A DNA stretch of 10,350 nt. It comes from Prolixibacteraceae bacterium (lineage in GTDB: Bacteria; Bacteroidota; Bacteroidia; Bacteroidales; Prolixibacteraceae). This document shows, one piece after another, positions 1 to 7,751 of the stretch. The notes beneath the pieces were generated by a model, which worked only from the letters and a program-made list of their open reading frames with translations, was not told the origin of the DNA and searched no databases. The stretch spans positions 1-10,350 of the forward strand of contig JAFGDX010000022.1 of assembly GCA_016931875.1 (NCBI GenBank). Direction: 5' to 3'. A program made the translations under genes and the position numbers. Each line of letters begins with the position of its first letter. The first letter of the stretch is position 1.

Positions 1-1110
1 ATGCTGGTTGAAGCCGGTGGCAGCGCTTTCCACATCGGGTTAATGACTGCAATTATGTTGGGAGGTTCCAGTTTTACCCAATTGTTTTTTGCACCCTATT
101 TAAGCAACAAAACCTACAAAAAGAAACATTTGCTTTTGGGAATCAACACCCGTATTTTTTCGTTGCTGGGGCTCGGTTTTTTACTCTTTCTTTTAAAAGG
201 CGAAAAAACCGGTTATGTTTTGTGGCTGGCTTTTCTGTTTATTGCCTTGTTTTCGCTGGCTGGCGCTTTTACAAACATTAGTTATACCGACATATTGGGA
301 AAATCGGTGAACCAGAACAAGCGAAAAACATTCTTTTCATCGCTGCAGATTATTTCAGGAATAATCGTTCTGGTGGCTGCATTTTTGGTAAAAAAAGTAC
401 TGGTTTGGAAAGCTTTCCCGGTAAATTATGCGATGATGTTTTTTATCGGGGGCGGACTTTTGCTTATTGCATCGGGAGGATTCTGGAACATCAGGGAAAC
501 CCTTCCTTCGGCTTTAAAAATAACAGGATTGAAAGGATTTGCAAAAGTGATGGGAACTGAACTCAGGCAAAATAAAAAACTGGTTTATTTTCTTGGATTT
601 ATCAATACACAGGGAATTGCGGTTTCCTTTCTTCCGTTTATCATTTTGTATGCCAAAGAAACGTTTCAGACACAAAGCAACGACACCGGTGTTTTTCTGA
701 TTTTTAAGGTGATTGGGATTGTTTTTGTGAGCCTCCTGGTTTTGGTGGGCGCCAAAAAACTCAGATACAGTATCCTGTTGTACAGCAACGTGTTTCTTTC
801 ACTGGTTTTGGCGGCAATGGCACTCCTTGTCCGCGATGCTGCAGCCATTAAGTATATTTTTGTGGCCGGCGGTGTTGTGTACTCATTGTATACCATGAGC
901 ATGAACGGTTTACTGCTGGAAGTTTCCGGAAATGAAAACCGTGCTTTGTATACCGGTTTTGCCGGCGCTGGAAATATTTTGCCGGCACTTTTCCCACTTT
1001 TGGGAGGCGCTGTCATCAGCCATTTCGGGTTTCAAATGTTTTTCCTGATTTTTATGGGAATTATTGCTACTTCAACTTATTTTATCTTTAAAATCGATTG
1101 TAAAAAATGA
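1..1110 (+). CDS. MFS-type transporter, 5'-truncated at window edge
   Basis: Polytopic inner-membrane protein of the major facilitator type; the substrate cannot be told from the sequence. The 369 visible residues hold about eleven hydrophobic segments (roughly 15-35, 43-66, 70-95, 112-132, 142-162, 193-217, 229-251, 256-277, 282-305, 316-340 and 342-365). A basic loop (NKTYKKKHLL) follows the first visible segment, as in the loop between helices 2 and 3 of MFS proteins. A 12-helix protein would therefore lack only helix 1, and the ATG at position 1 is probably an internal methionine of a gene starting some 30-50 codons upstream. Its TGA stop overlaps the ATG of the next gene (ATGA), so the two are probably co-translated. 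The MFS fold is fairly secure; which subfamily it belongs to is open. Confidence 0.8.
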   Translation: MLVEAGGSAFHIGLMTAIMLGGSSFTQLFFAPYLSNKTYKKKHLLLGINTRIFSLLGLGFLLFLLKGEKTGYVLWLAFLFIALFSLAGAFTNISYTDILGKSVNQNKRKTFFSSLQIISGIIVLVAAFLVKKVLVWKAFPVNYAMMFFIGGGLLLIASGGFWNIRETLPSALKITGLKGFAKVMGTELRQNKKLVYFLGFINTQGIAVSFLPFIILYAKETFQTQSNDTGVFLIFKVIGIVFVSLLVLVGAKKLRYSILLYSNVFLSLVLAAMALLVRDAAAIKYIFVAGGVVYSLYTMSMNGLLLEVSGNENRALYTGFAGAGNILPALFPLLGGAVISHFGFQMFFLIFMGIIATSTYFIFKIDCKK

Positions 1111-1889
1111 AATTAACCATTCTTACTGAAAACATGGCCGGAGGAAGATTCCTCGCAGAACACGGTATTTCCTATCTTGTTGAAATGGATGGTGAGAAAA
1201 TTCTTTTGGACACGGGTCATTCGGATGTTTTTCTGAAAAATGCGCAACAACTGGGTATCAACCTTCCGTCTGAAGTAAACAAAGTGGTTTTAAGCCACGG
1301 CCACTGGGACCATGGCGACGGACTAAAATATACAGAAAACAAAACACTAATCGCACACCCTTCTTCTTTTATCAAACGTTTCAGAAAAAGCGATCACTCT
1401 CCTGTGGGATTAACAATATCAAAAGAAAAAATTCAGGAAAAATTTCAACTCGTGGAAACAAAAGTTCCTTATAAAATCACCGAAAATTTATGGTTTTTGG
1501 GTGAGATTCCCCGGGAAAATGATTTTGAATCCCAACACACTTCTTTTGCTGATGAATTTGGAAACGATGATTTTGTTCCCGATGATTCAGCGCTGGCAGC
1601 AAAGGTTCAAAATAAGCTGGTTGTAATTACCGGTTGTTCACATTCCGGAATTTGCAATATTGTGGAATATGCCAGAAAAGTAACCGGACTTTCAGCCGTT
1701 GACACTGTTCTGGGTGGATTTCATTTAAAACACAACGACGAACAAACACAGAAAACCATTGCGTATTTCAAAAAAAATGCAATAAAAAACATTTATCCGT
1801 CGCACTGCACTGCTCTGCCGGCATTGGCTGCTTTTTATCAGCATTTTGAATTTGAGCAGGTAAAAACCGGGATGCGTTTTGAATTTTAA
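1107..1889 (+). CDS. MBL-fold metallohydrolase, dihydropterin-phosphate-synthase-like (COG1237 type)
   Basis: Probably cytoplasmic: 260 residues with no signal peptide. The metallo-beta-lactamase signature is complete: DTGH at 35-38, the metal-binding HxHxDH as H64-G-H66-W-D68-H69, a further ligand-like GCSHSG at 176-181 (H179), and GGFHL at 203-207 (H206). A PSHCT motif at 231-235 lies near the end. The GCSHSG plus C-terminal SHCT layout is typical of the COG1237 group, often annotated as 7,8-dihydropterin-6-yl-methyl-4-(ribofuranosyl)aminobenzene 5'-phosphate synthase. In bacteria that name is usually carried over by homology and the real substrate is unknown. The start codon sits inside the stop of the transporter gene, which suggests coupling. 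The stop overlaps that of the opposing glycoside hydrolase gene. The fold is secure and the reaction is not. Confidence 0.85.
   Translation: MKLTILTENMAGGRFLAEHGISYLVEMDGEKILLDTGHSDVFLKNAQQLGINLPSEVNKVVLSHGHWDHGDGLKYTENKTLIAHPSSFIKRFRKSDHSPVGLTISKEKIQEKFQLVETKVPYKITENLWFLGEIPRENDFESQHTSFADEFGNDDFVPDDSALAAKVQNKLVVITGCSHSGICNIVEYARKVTGLSAVDTVLGGFHLKHNDEQTQKTIAYFKKNAIKNIYPSHCTALPALAAFYQHFEFEQVKTGMRFEF
1886..1889. other. Shared TTAA: overlapping stop codons of convergent genes
   Basis: The palindrome TTAA supplies TAA at 1887-1889 for the rightward metallohydrolase and TAA at 1888-1886 for the leftward glycoside hydrolase. There is no intergenic space, so any terminator for either transcript would have to lie inside the opposing coding sequence. 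Confidence 0.9.
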
Positions 1890-4800
1890 ATACCGGCGAC
1901 CTCTTCCCCGTATTTATAAATTACAAAATCTTCCATCAAACCGTAATCAATCAAATCATACTCCCTTCCCGGAGGTTGAATTTCGGGAGCGGTTTTAAAA
2001 CTCCACGGTGTAACCAGGCCCGGTGTGGTAAAATGATGGTGAGGGCCAAACGTATTTTTGTTGCTTCCGGTAATTTTTACTTTAATATCGTGAATTCCAT
2101 AGGGGACGGTCACCTTCATTTTATAAGGTTTCCTGTACAAAATTCCCTGGTGTTTTTCATCTACCAAAATTTCGGCAACGGTTCCTTCCCAGCCATTTAA
2201 TTCAACCAAAAACTCCGTCTCCAGCTTTACCTGAACCTTTTTTGCGTAAGCCACGGTTTGCCCGTAAAAAGGCATTCCCTGGTTTTTCCACGAGCCTGTC
2301 TTTAATTCGGTGCGGTTTTCAATTCGCCATCCTTTTTCAGCCGGAACAATGGCAAAATCTCCCAGCAAATAAACCGGTTCCAGCTCACAGTAAACCGAAA
2401 AAGGAGAGGCTGTTAAAACCACTTCATTTCTTCCTTTTTGAATCAACTCACCCATTTCAAACAAGCGGAAATCCTTATCCATCCAGAATTCACCTTCCAC
2501 CTCTGTTACCGGCTTCCCATTCACCAGAATTGTATACAACCATGGTTGTTCCACCACAAGCTGCACTTTTTGGGGTGAAAATGCAGAATCGACATAAAAG
2601 GGATAAACTACCGTAAATCCGCTGCCAACGCCAAAAGTATCGGCATCAACCAGTTCAGTTTTAAACTGGCTGGATGAAACCCAGGGATTATCGGGATAAC
2701 CGTGGTGTTGCCAGATTTTGTTGGCCGCCTCGTAAAAATACATCGGTTCGCTTTCAAATGTATCCAGCGTAAGCTCCACATAATCGAGGTTTAAAACATT
2801 GGGGGTTACGGGTTTAATGGTTGTTTCAACGGCTGGGTATATTTGCATTTCCCTCTCTTCTTCGGGTTCTTTACTTTTTTTACTTCCTTTTGAAATAAAA
2901 AACAACTGGCTTCCGGCCGGTGGCAGAGTGGCTGAAAAAACTACATTTCCGCCATCGTGTTCAAATGTGTAGTTTTCTATTTTTCCATTTTCAGGAATCA
3001 GGTGAACCACCCCTTTTCCTTTCATTCGGATGTGCAATCCGGCGGTTTCTTTTTTATCGAAATTGGCCACAAACAGCAACTGCCCGTCCTTGAGTCCCCG
3101 GCGCTGATGAAAAACTTTTCCGGCAATGGAATCGGGGTGTTCAAACTGAATATTTTCATTATCAGCCAGCAGGGAAAACAGTGCAGCATCCGGCACCGCG
3201 GTTGTTTCCCAATTTTCGCCGTTCTGAAGCTCCGCAAACGATGTGGGTTCCCCGTCAACAAACTGCGGAGTGGCGCCTGCCTGAATAACTTTGCCCCCGT
3301 TTCCGACGAAATTTTTTATTAGTTGAAAGGTGGTTTTATCCAGGTTTTCCAGTCCGGGCGGCAAAATTACAGTTTCGTATTCTGCCCGGTTCACCACCAG
3401 TTTTTTACCCTTAACTTCACCCCAGCGGGTCATAATGTCTTCACAACCCAAATCGTATTCCACATGCCAGCGTTCCAGTGTATCCAAAAACAACTCGAAT
3501 TCCTTTTTGATTTGATTTGGTTTTTGATTTTCCCCTTGTGGATTGTAATACATCCAGGCTGTGGTAGTAGGTTCGATAACCAGAATTTTATTGCGCTGAA
3601 CACCGGAAGAGAGCGCCACCGACAAACGGGCAAAATAGTCGGCCAGATATTTATATACCCCCCAGTAGGGTGCGTGTGTTCCAAACGATTGCGGAAAATC
3701 GTGTTTGCGGTCGCCCACCAGCGAAATGTAGGAAAGATGCTGGTTCATAAAATTGACACCCAGTGCGTATTCCCAGTCGCCCAGGCGTTTCATGTCAAAA
3801 AAAGTAAGTTCCCAGCCGGCAGCTCCGTAAGTTTCGCTCAGGGCACGGTGCCGCCCCATCTGATTCACAACGGAGGAAAGTTCCTTCACATTCCGCACGT
3901 TTCCAAACTGGTCGGGGCGAAGTTCTTCTGCGTTGAAAAGCATGTCGATGGCCGGCTGCTGGTGCCAGGCGTACATGGCCATGTTATCCGGCCCTTCTTC
4001 CGGGCTGGGCCAGCCGTGTTCCCAGTAATGACCGGTCCACCGCAGATTTTTGTCTTCGGTGTATTCGTACCAGGGTTCCGACCAGCGATTGATAAACAAC
4101 TGCAAAATAAGCGACTGGTAATTGTGCCGCACTTTTTTCCAGCTGCCGGTTTCGGTTAGCAGCGACATCAGATTTGGCTCCAGTTTGTAGCCCCACCTTT
4201 TTTCAAATTGTTCGTACAAATCAGCCGTGTAGCGGATGGTGCCACCGCTGCGTGAGTTGGTATTGGGTTCGTCGGTAAATATTCCGGGAACACGTTTCCC
4301 AAATTCGCGGCCCAGCGTTTTTTCATAACCGGGCATGGTAATTTCGATAAATTTCTCCGTTACTCCGGGTTTTAACAAATCTACATAAGAATAGCCGCCA
4401 AACCATTTCGATTTTTCATAATCTTCCAGCACCAAAACACAATACTCCCCTTCCCTTCCGGTTTCCCGGTCAATTGTCTGGGTAATCTCAATCCATTTTT
4501 CATCTTCTTTTTTGAAAACATGTTTTACCCTGACCGAATCTCCGGGAATATCCAAAACCTTCATAAAATGCGGATTTAGCCGGATTCCTTCGCTGTTGGC
4601 TTCCGGCATTTGTGCGGCAACATGGCCGCCTGCAAAGCCGCTTGGAAATGAATTTTCATCGTAAATCCACAATTTCAAGTCCAGTTCTTCCGCTTTTTGC
4701 AGCGAATATTCCACCAACTCCCACCATTCATCCGACAAATATTCGGTTATCAAACCATACCGCGGGTGAAGAAAAACGCCGCCTATTCCCTTGTCTTTAA

Positions 4801-5005
4801 ATTCGCTGAGCGTTTTATCAATATCGTCTTTGGTAACTTTTGAATTCCACACCCAAAACGGGGCTGTCCGGTATTCCGGCGAAGGATGCTGAAATTCCTT
4901 TTTCAGTTTTCTGAAACGGGTAATTCTGTCCGCATCAGAATCGTTGGTTTTTACACAAGCGAATAAAACGAAAACAAGGCATGCAACGGTTAGTATTTTT
5001 TTCAT
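1886..5005 (-). CDS. GH106-like glycoside hydrolase (alpha-L-rhamnosidase family), lipoprotein
   Basis: Predicted to remove terminal sugars, perhaps alpha-L-rhamnose, from a glycan outside the inner membrane. The start at 5005 gives 1039 residues with a clear lipoprotein signal: MKK, a hydrophobic stretch, then lipobox L14-F-A-C17. An in-frame ATG at 5062 would add 19 basic and aromatic residues ahead of the signal and overlap the upstream gene, so it is not favoured. The N-terminal half looks like the GH106-type barrel: PFWVWN (49-54), GIGGVFLHPR (73-82), WIYDENSFPSGFAGG (113-127), GIFTDEPN (241-248), GHYWEHGWP (325-333), LSETYGAAGWELTF (389-402) and GDWEYALGVN (409-418). Candidate acidic catalytic or metal residues are D245/E246, E329 and E391. 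The C-terminal half is beta-rich with GMPFYG (910-915) and FGPHHH (986-991), recalling the C-terminal domains of GH106 enzymes. It is the last gene of the operon, 28 nt after the M23-like gene. Specificity is inferred from family resemblance only. Confidence 0.7.
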   Translation of the reverse strand: MKKILTVACLVFVLFACVKTNDSDADRITRFRKLKKEFQHPSPEYRTAPFWVWNSKVTKDDIDKTLSEFKDKGIGGVFLHPRYGLITEYLSDEWWELVEYSLQKAEELDLKLWIYDENSFPSGFAGGHVAAQMPEANSEGIRLNPHFMKVLDIPGDSVRVKHVFKKEDEKWIEITQTIDRETGREGEYCVLVLEDYEKSKWFGGYSYVDLLKPGVTEKFIEITMPGYEKTLGREFGKRVPGIFTDEPNTNSRSGGTIRYTADLYEQFEKRWGYKLEPNLMSLLTETGSWKKVRHNYQSLILQLFINRWSEPWYEYTEDKNLRWTGHYWEHGWPSPEEGPDNMAMYAWHQQPAIDMLFNAEELRPDQFGNVRNVKELSSVVNQMGRHRALSETYGAAGWELTFFDMKRLGDWEYALGVNFMNQHLSYISLVGDRKHDFPQSFGTHAPYWGVYKYLADYFARLSVALSSGVQRNKILVIEPTTTAWMYYNPQGENQKPNQIKKEFELFLDTLERWHVEYDLGCEDIMTRWGEVKGKKLVVNRAEYETVILPPGLENLDKTTFQLIKNFVGNGGKVIQAGATPQFVDGEPTSFAELQNGENWETTAVPDAALFSLLADNENIQFEHPDSIAGKVFHQRRGLKDGQLLFVANFDKKETAGLHIRMKGKGVVHLIPENGKIENYTFEHDGGNVVFSATLPPAGSQLFFISKGSKKSKEPEEEREMQIYPAVETTIKPVTPNVLNLDYVELTLDTFESEPMYFYEAANKIWQHHGYPDNPWVSSSQFKTELVDADTFGVGSGFTVVYPFYVDSAFSPQKVQLVVEQPWLYTILVNGKPVTEVEGEFWMDKDFRLFEMGELIQKGRNEVVLTASPFSVYCELEPVYLLGDFAIVPAEKGWRIENRTELKTGSWKNQGMPFYGQTVAYAKKVQVKLETEFLVELNGWEGTVAEILVDEKHQGILYRKPYKMKVTVPYGIHDIKVKITGSNKNTFGPHHHFTTPGLVTPWSFKTAPEIQPPGREYDLIDYGLMEDFVIYKYGEEVAGI

Positions 5006-5033
5006 ACAGAAGAATGATTTTTTGTTAAAAAAC

Positions 5034-6413
5034 TCAATAGGCTTTTTGAAAAACAATTTCACTTAATCCGGCCACTTTGTTGTCCGACGGGTCAATATAC
5101 AATCGGATGGTAAGCCGCGAATCTTCTACCTTAACCACGCGCTCGGCGGTCCACTTGTACTCTCCCGCGCCCAGGTCGAAAGTACCCGATTCAATGCCTT
5201 CAAATTCTATTTTTTGCCACGACGGAAGTTTTAAATCGCCCACTTTTGCACGAATCCGGTAAACGCCGCTGCTTACATTGATTTCATATTCATACCAGTT
5301 GTGGGGGTTTGTCCGGGCGGCCGGGCTTCCGGCAAACAAAGTCTTCCGGAGGCGCGCATTGCTTTCGCTTCCGTTGTAAACACACTCCACACGCTGGGTG
5401 ATGTTCCAGTGATCAAAAAGCCAGCCTTTGCCAATGTAATTTTCGTAGGAATGGATATTGGTTTTATTCCTGTCGGAAGCTTTTGGATTTTTTCCAAACA
5501 CAATCCGGCCTTTGCTAAAACTTTTATTAAAACTGAAAGGCTGGTTGTAATACAGCTGAAACATCTGCGGGAAAAAATTAACGGTGTTGTAAAATCGCTG
5601 TTGGTATTGCGGAACGGTATCCGATTTCACTACAGCCACCTGTAAAAAGCCATTGTTTTCATCGCCCCAAACCGTTCCCAGAATTTCACCCTGCACAATT
5701 TTTTGCCCGTTTTTAATTTCGAGACTTTTGGCAAGCAAACCTTCATAAACATAATACAGACCGGGAGTTGATTCACTTCTCAGCAAAACACAGGCTGTTT
5801 TTTCACCGGCTGCTTCCCCTTCTTCAATCCATTCCACCTGCGCGTTTTCCATTGCTACAATCCAGTGTTTCCCCAACCCGCGGGCATCATCCAGGTCAAA
5901 ATCGATGCCTTCGTGCGAACGGTAATAGTTGTTGTCCGGATTTTCGCCGGCTCCGAGGTAGGCAAACATGTAGCCATCCACTTCGGTATTCCAGATAAAC
6001 CCGTCGTTAAAATTTACCGGGAAAGTATAATCATTGGGTTCGAGCAACGGTTTTTGGTATTCGGAGACACAAACCAGCGCATCTTTTGATAAAAGACCGT
6101 GAACCAGCGAATCGGAAGTTACCGACTTCACATTTTTGTTATCGGCCACAAACACGCGCAAACCACCGGCAATTGTTGGCAAAGTCCGGCGGCTGACCTT
6201 GATACAAATTGTGTCGTCTCCTATTTTTAAATGATTGTAGTGATTTTCCAGCCGCAGCAGTTTTATTTCATGCTGATGAAAAAAACAACTTTCACCTTCA
6301 TTTAAATTAAAATAACGGGCATTTCCCCAGCTAAAATCAGGGATTGTATCCTGCGCCATTCCAAAAGCGAACAGCCCAGGCAGCAGATTGAATATGATAA
6401 TTAATTTTTTCAA
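5034..6413 (-). CDS. Secreted M23-like protein with degenerate metal site and malectin-like C-terminus
   Basis: Exported protein of 459 residues; a type I signal peptide probably ends at GMA20|Q21. The region 160-265 follows the LytM/M23 peptidase plan: SHEGIDF (166-172) matches the first motif HxxxD (H167, D171). It is followed by a VxWIEEG strand, YYVYEGL (220-226) and GQKIVQGEILGTV (236-248) in the usual order. Where active M23 enzymes have a YAHL-like motif and a final HxH, this protein has Y-E-G and FLQV (256-259). At least two usual zinc or catalytic histidines are therefore missing and peptidase activity is doubtful. Residues about 335-459 form a beta-rich domain (VSSGVYRIRAKVGD, then GTFDLGAGEYKW) resembling malectin-like carbohydrate-binding modules. 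The start codon is TTG at 6413-6411, overlapping the TGA of the sulfatase gene; the next methionine is residue 19, which would destroy the signal peptide. A glycan-binding or scaffold role is an inference. Confidence 0.65.
   Translation of the reverse strand: MKKLIIIFNLLPGLFAFGMAQDTIPDFSWGNARYFNLNEGESCFFHQHEIKLLRLENHYNHLKIGDDTICIKVSRRTLPTIAGGLRVFVADNKNVKSVTSDSLVHGLLSKDALVCVSEYQKPLLEPNDYTFPVNFNDGFIWNTEVDGYMFAYLGAGENPDNNYYRSHEGIDFDLDDARGLGKHWIVAMENAQVEWIEEGEAAGEKTACVLLRSESTPGLYYVYEGLLAKSLEIKNGQKIVQGEILGTVWGDENNGFLQVAVVKSDTVPQYQQRFYNTVNFFPQMFQLYYNQPFSFNKSFSKGRIVFGKNPKASDRNKTNIHSYENYIGKGWLFDHWNITQRVECVYNGSESNARLRKTLFAGSPAARTNPHNWYEYEINVSSGVYRIRAKVGDLKLPSWQKIEFEGIESGTFDLGAGEYKWTAERVVKVEDSRLTIRLYIDPSDNKVAGLSEIVFQKAY
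6410..6413 (-). other. TTGA stop/start overlap with TTG initiation
   Basis: On the minus strand the sulfatase stop TGA (6412-6410) overlaps the TTG start (6413-6411) of the M23-like gene. No purine-rich ribosome-binding site is evident just upstream. Translation of the second gene probably depends on ribosomes ending on the first. Confidence 0.7.
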
Positions 6414-7750
6414 TATGTTACGTTAAAAGTTGTGTCATTCAAAACGAATGGAATTTCATTTTCTTTTTCAAGGAGGATTTTTTCAAACCTGCTTTTCAGG
6501 TTTTGTTCTGTTTCACTCAAATCCTGCAGAGGATTTTGTTCCAGGGGATCCACCGATGTGTTGTAAAATCTTCCATCCTGATATAATTTGTACGAATTAT
6601 TCATCATCCAGCGGTGGTGGTTAAAAGTTCCCCAGCGCGGCGAATAGTGAATAAAAATCTCCTCCTGTGTTTTTGTGCTTTCACCCGTAATCAGCGGATA
6701 AAAACTTTTCCCGTCGGTTTTATATTTGGATGGACTGATACGGGCCACATCGCAAAAAGTGGGCAGGAAGTCGGCAAAGGAAATGATATTTTCAACCACC
6801 CGTTTTCCCTTCATTTTTTCAGGCCATGAAACAATCAGCGGCACATGGTTTCCGGTGTTCAAGGAAAGTCCTTTACCACCTTTCACCCGGGCGTAACGGG
6901 TTTCTGAAATCACTGATCGGTTGGTCCCGTTGTCGGCCGTAAAAATAAACAGGGTGTTTTCCCAAATGCCTTTTTCTTTGAGTTTTGATTCCACCTGGCT
7001 GATGATTTGATCGGTGTAACTCATCATACCGGCATAATAGGCCGTGTCTTTTTCATAGCGGCGGGTTGGGTCGTTCCATTCCGGCGAACCCGGTGTTGGG
7101 ACAAAGGGGTCGTGCACCAGCACCATCGGATAATACACAAAAAAAGGTTGGCCGGCTTTCCGGTCGATAAAGTCGCAAACATAGTCGGCAAATATCTGCG
7201 GCCCGTATTTTTCTGCATCCCGCGGAAGATCCGTTCCGTTTTGTGTTATCAGCGGGTTGGCGTAACGTTCGCCTTCTGCGCGTGTGCGGTTGAGCTGCCA
7301 CAAACAGTATTCATCAAAACCAAAATGGTTGGGCCGTGTTACATCCTGATTTTCCGGGCTGTTCCGGTTCAACCCGTTCAACTGCCATTTTCCGGCAATA
7401 CAGGTGGAATACCCCGCCTCTTTTAACAGATTGCCAAACGTTACCTGGTTGGGATTTAAATAGCCAAAATCTTCGTAGTTCCGTGCGTTGTACCTGCCGG
7501 TCATTATTTTTACCCTGGAAGGTGTGCAAAGTGGCTGCGAGTAGCAATTTTCAAAACGGATACCTTCCGCCGCCAATCGGTCGAGTACAGGGGTTTGATA
7601 TTCGGTGCTGCCGTTGCACCCCAGACATTCATACCCCATATCATCGGCCATTATCAAAACGATGTTGGGCAGTGGTTCCTCTTCGTTGCAGGAAAACAAT
7701 GTCACCAGGAGAGTAGCTAAAATAATACAGTTCAAAAATGTTGGTTTCAT
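6410..7750 (-). CDS. Family S1 sulfatase, lipoprotein
   Basis: Formylglycine-dependent sulfatase predicted to hydrolyse sulfate esters on a glycan. It has 446 residues, a normal length. The signature C75-T-P-S-R79 fits CxPSR, so C75 would be converted to formylglycine. Metal and active-site positions typical of the fold are present: ADDMGY with D36/D37, GKWQL with K121, LVHDPF with H213, TADNG with D273/N274, and the lysines of RVKGGKG (K290, K293). The N-terminus is a lipoprotein signal with lipobox L18-F-S-C21, followed directly by NEEE. Such an acidic run after the cysteine resembles the surface-export signal of Bacteroidota lipoproteins, so the enzyme may face outward. Its ATG at 7750 lies 1 nt after the stop of the other sulfatase gene, and its stop overlaps the next start. 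The S1 subfamily and the sulfate position attacked cannot be assigned by eye. A maturing enzyme must be encoded elsewhere. Confidence 0.88.
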   Translation of the reverse strand: MKPTFLNCIILATLLVTLFSCNEEEPLPNIVLIMADDMGYECLGCNGSTEYQTPVLDRLAAEGIRFENCYSQPLCTPSRVKIMTGRYNARNYEDFGYLNPNQVTFGNLLKEAGYSTCIAGKWQLNGLNRNSPENQDVTRPNHFGFDEYCLWQLNRTRAEGERYANPLITQNGTDLPRDAEKYGPQIFADYVCDFIDRKAGQPFFVYYPMVLVHDPFVPTPGSPEWNDPTRRYEKDTAYYAGMMSYTDQIISQVESKLKEKGIWENTLFIFTADNGTNRSVISETRYARVKGGKGLSLNTGNHVPLIVSWPEKMKGKRVVENIISFADFLPTFCDVARISPSKYKTDGKSFYPLITGESTKTQEEIFIHYSPRWGTFNHHRWMMNNSYKLYQDGRFYNTSVDPLEQNPLQDLSETEQNLKSRFEKILLEKENEIPFVLNDTTFNVTY

Positions 7751-7751
7751 T

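Noticed and set aside
666..1016. Minus-strand 116-codon frame inside the transporter gene
   Set aside because: It is antisense to a clear membrane-protein gene with no recognisable features of its own.
3323..4159. Long plus-strand reading frame of 278 codons
   Set aside because: It lies wholly inside the glycoside hydrolase gene on the opposite strand, has no recognisable domain and is rich in residues expected from antisense reading.
5006..5062. Upstream start for the glycoside hydrolase
   Set aside because: It would put 19 basic and aromatic residues before a clean lipoprotein signal and overlap the preceding gene by 29 nt.
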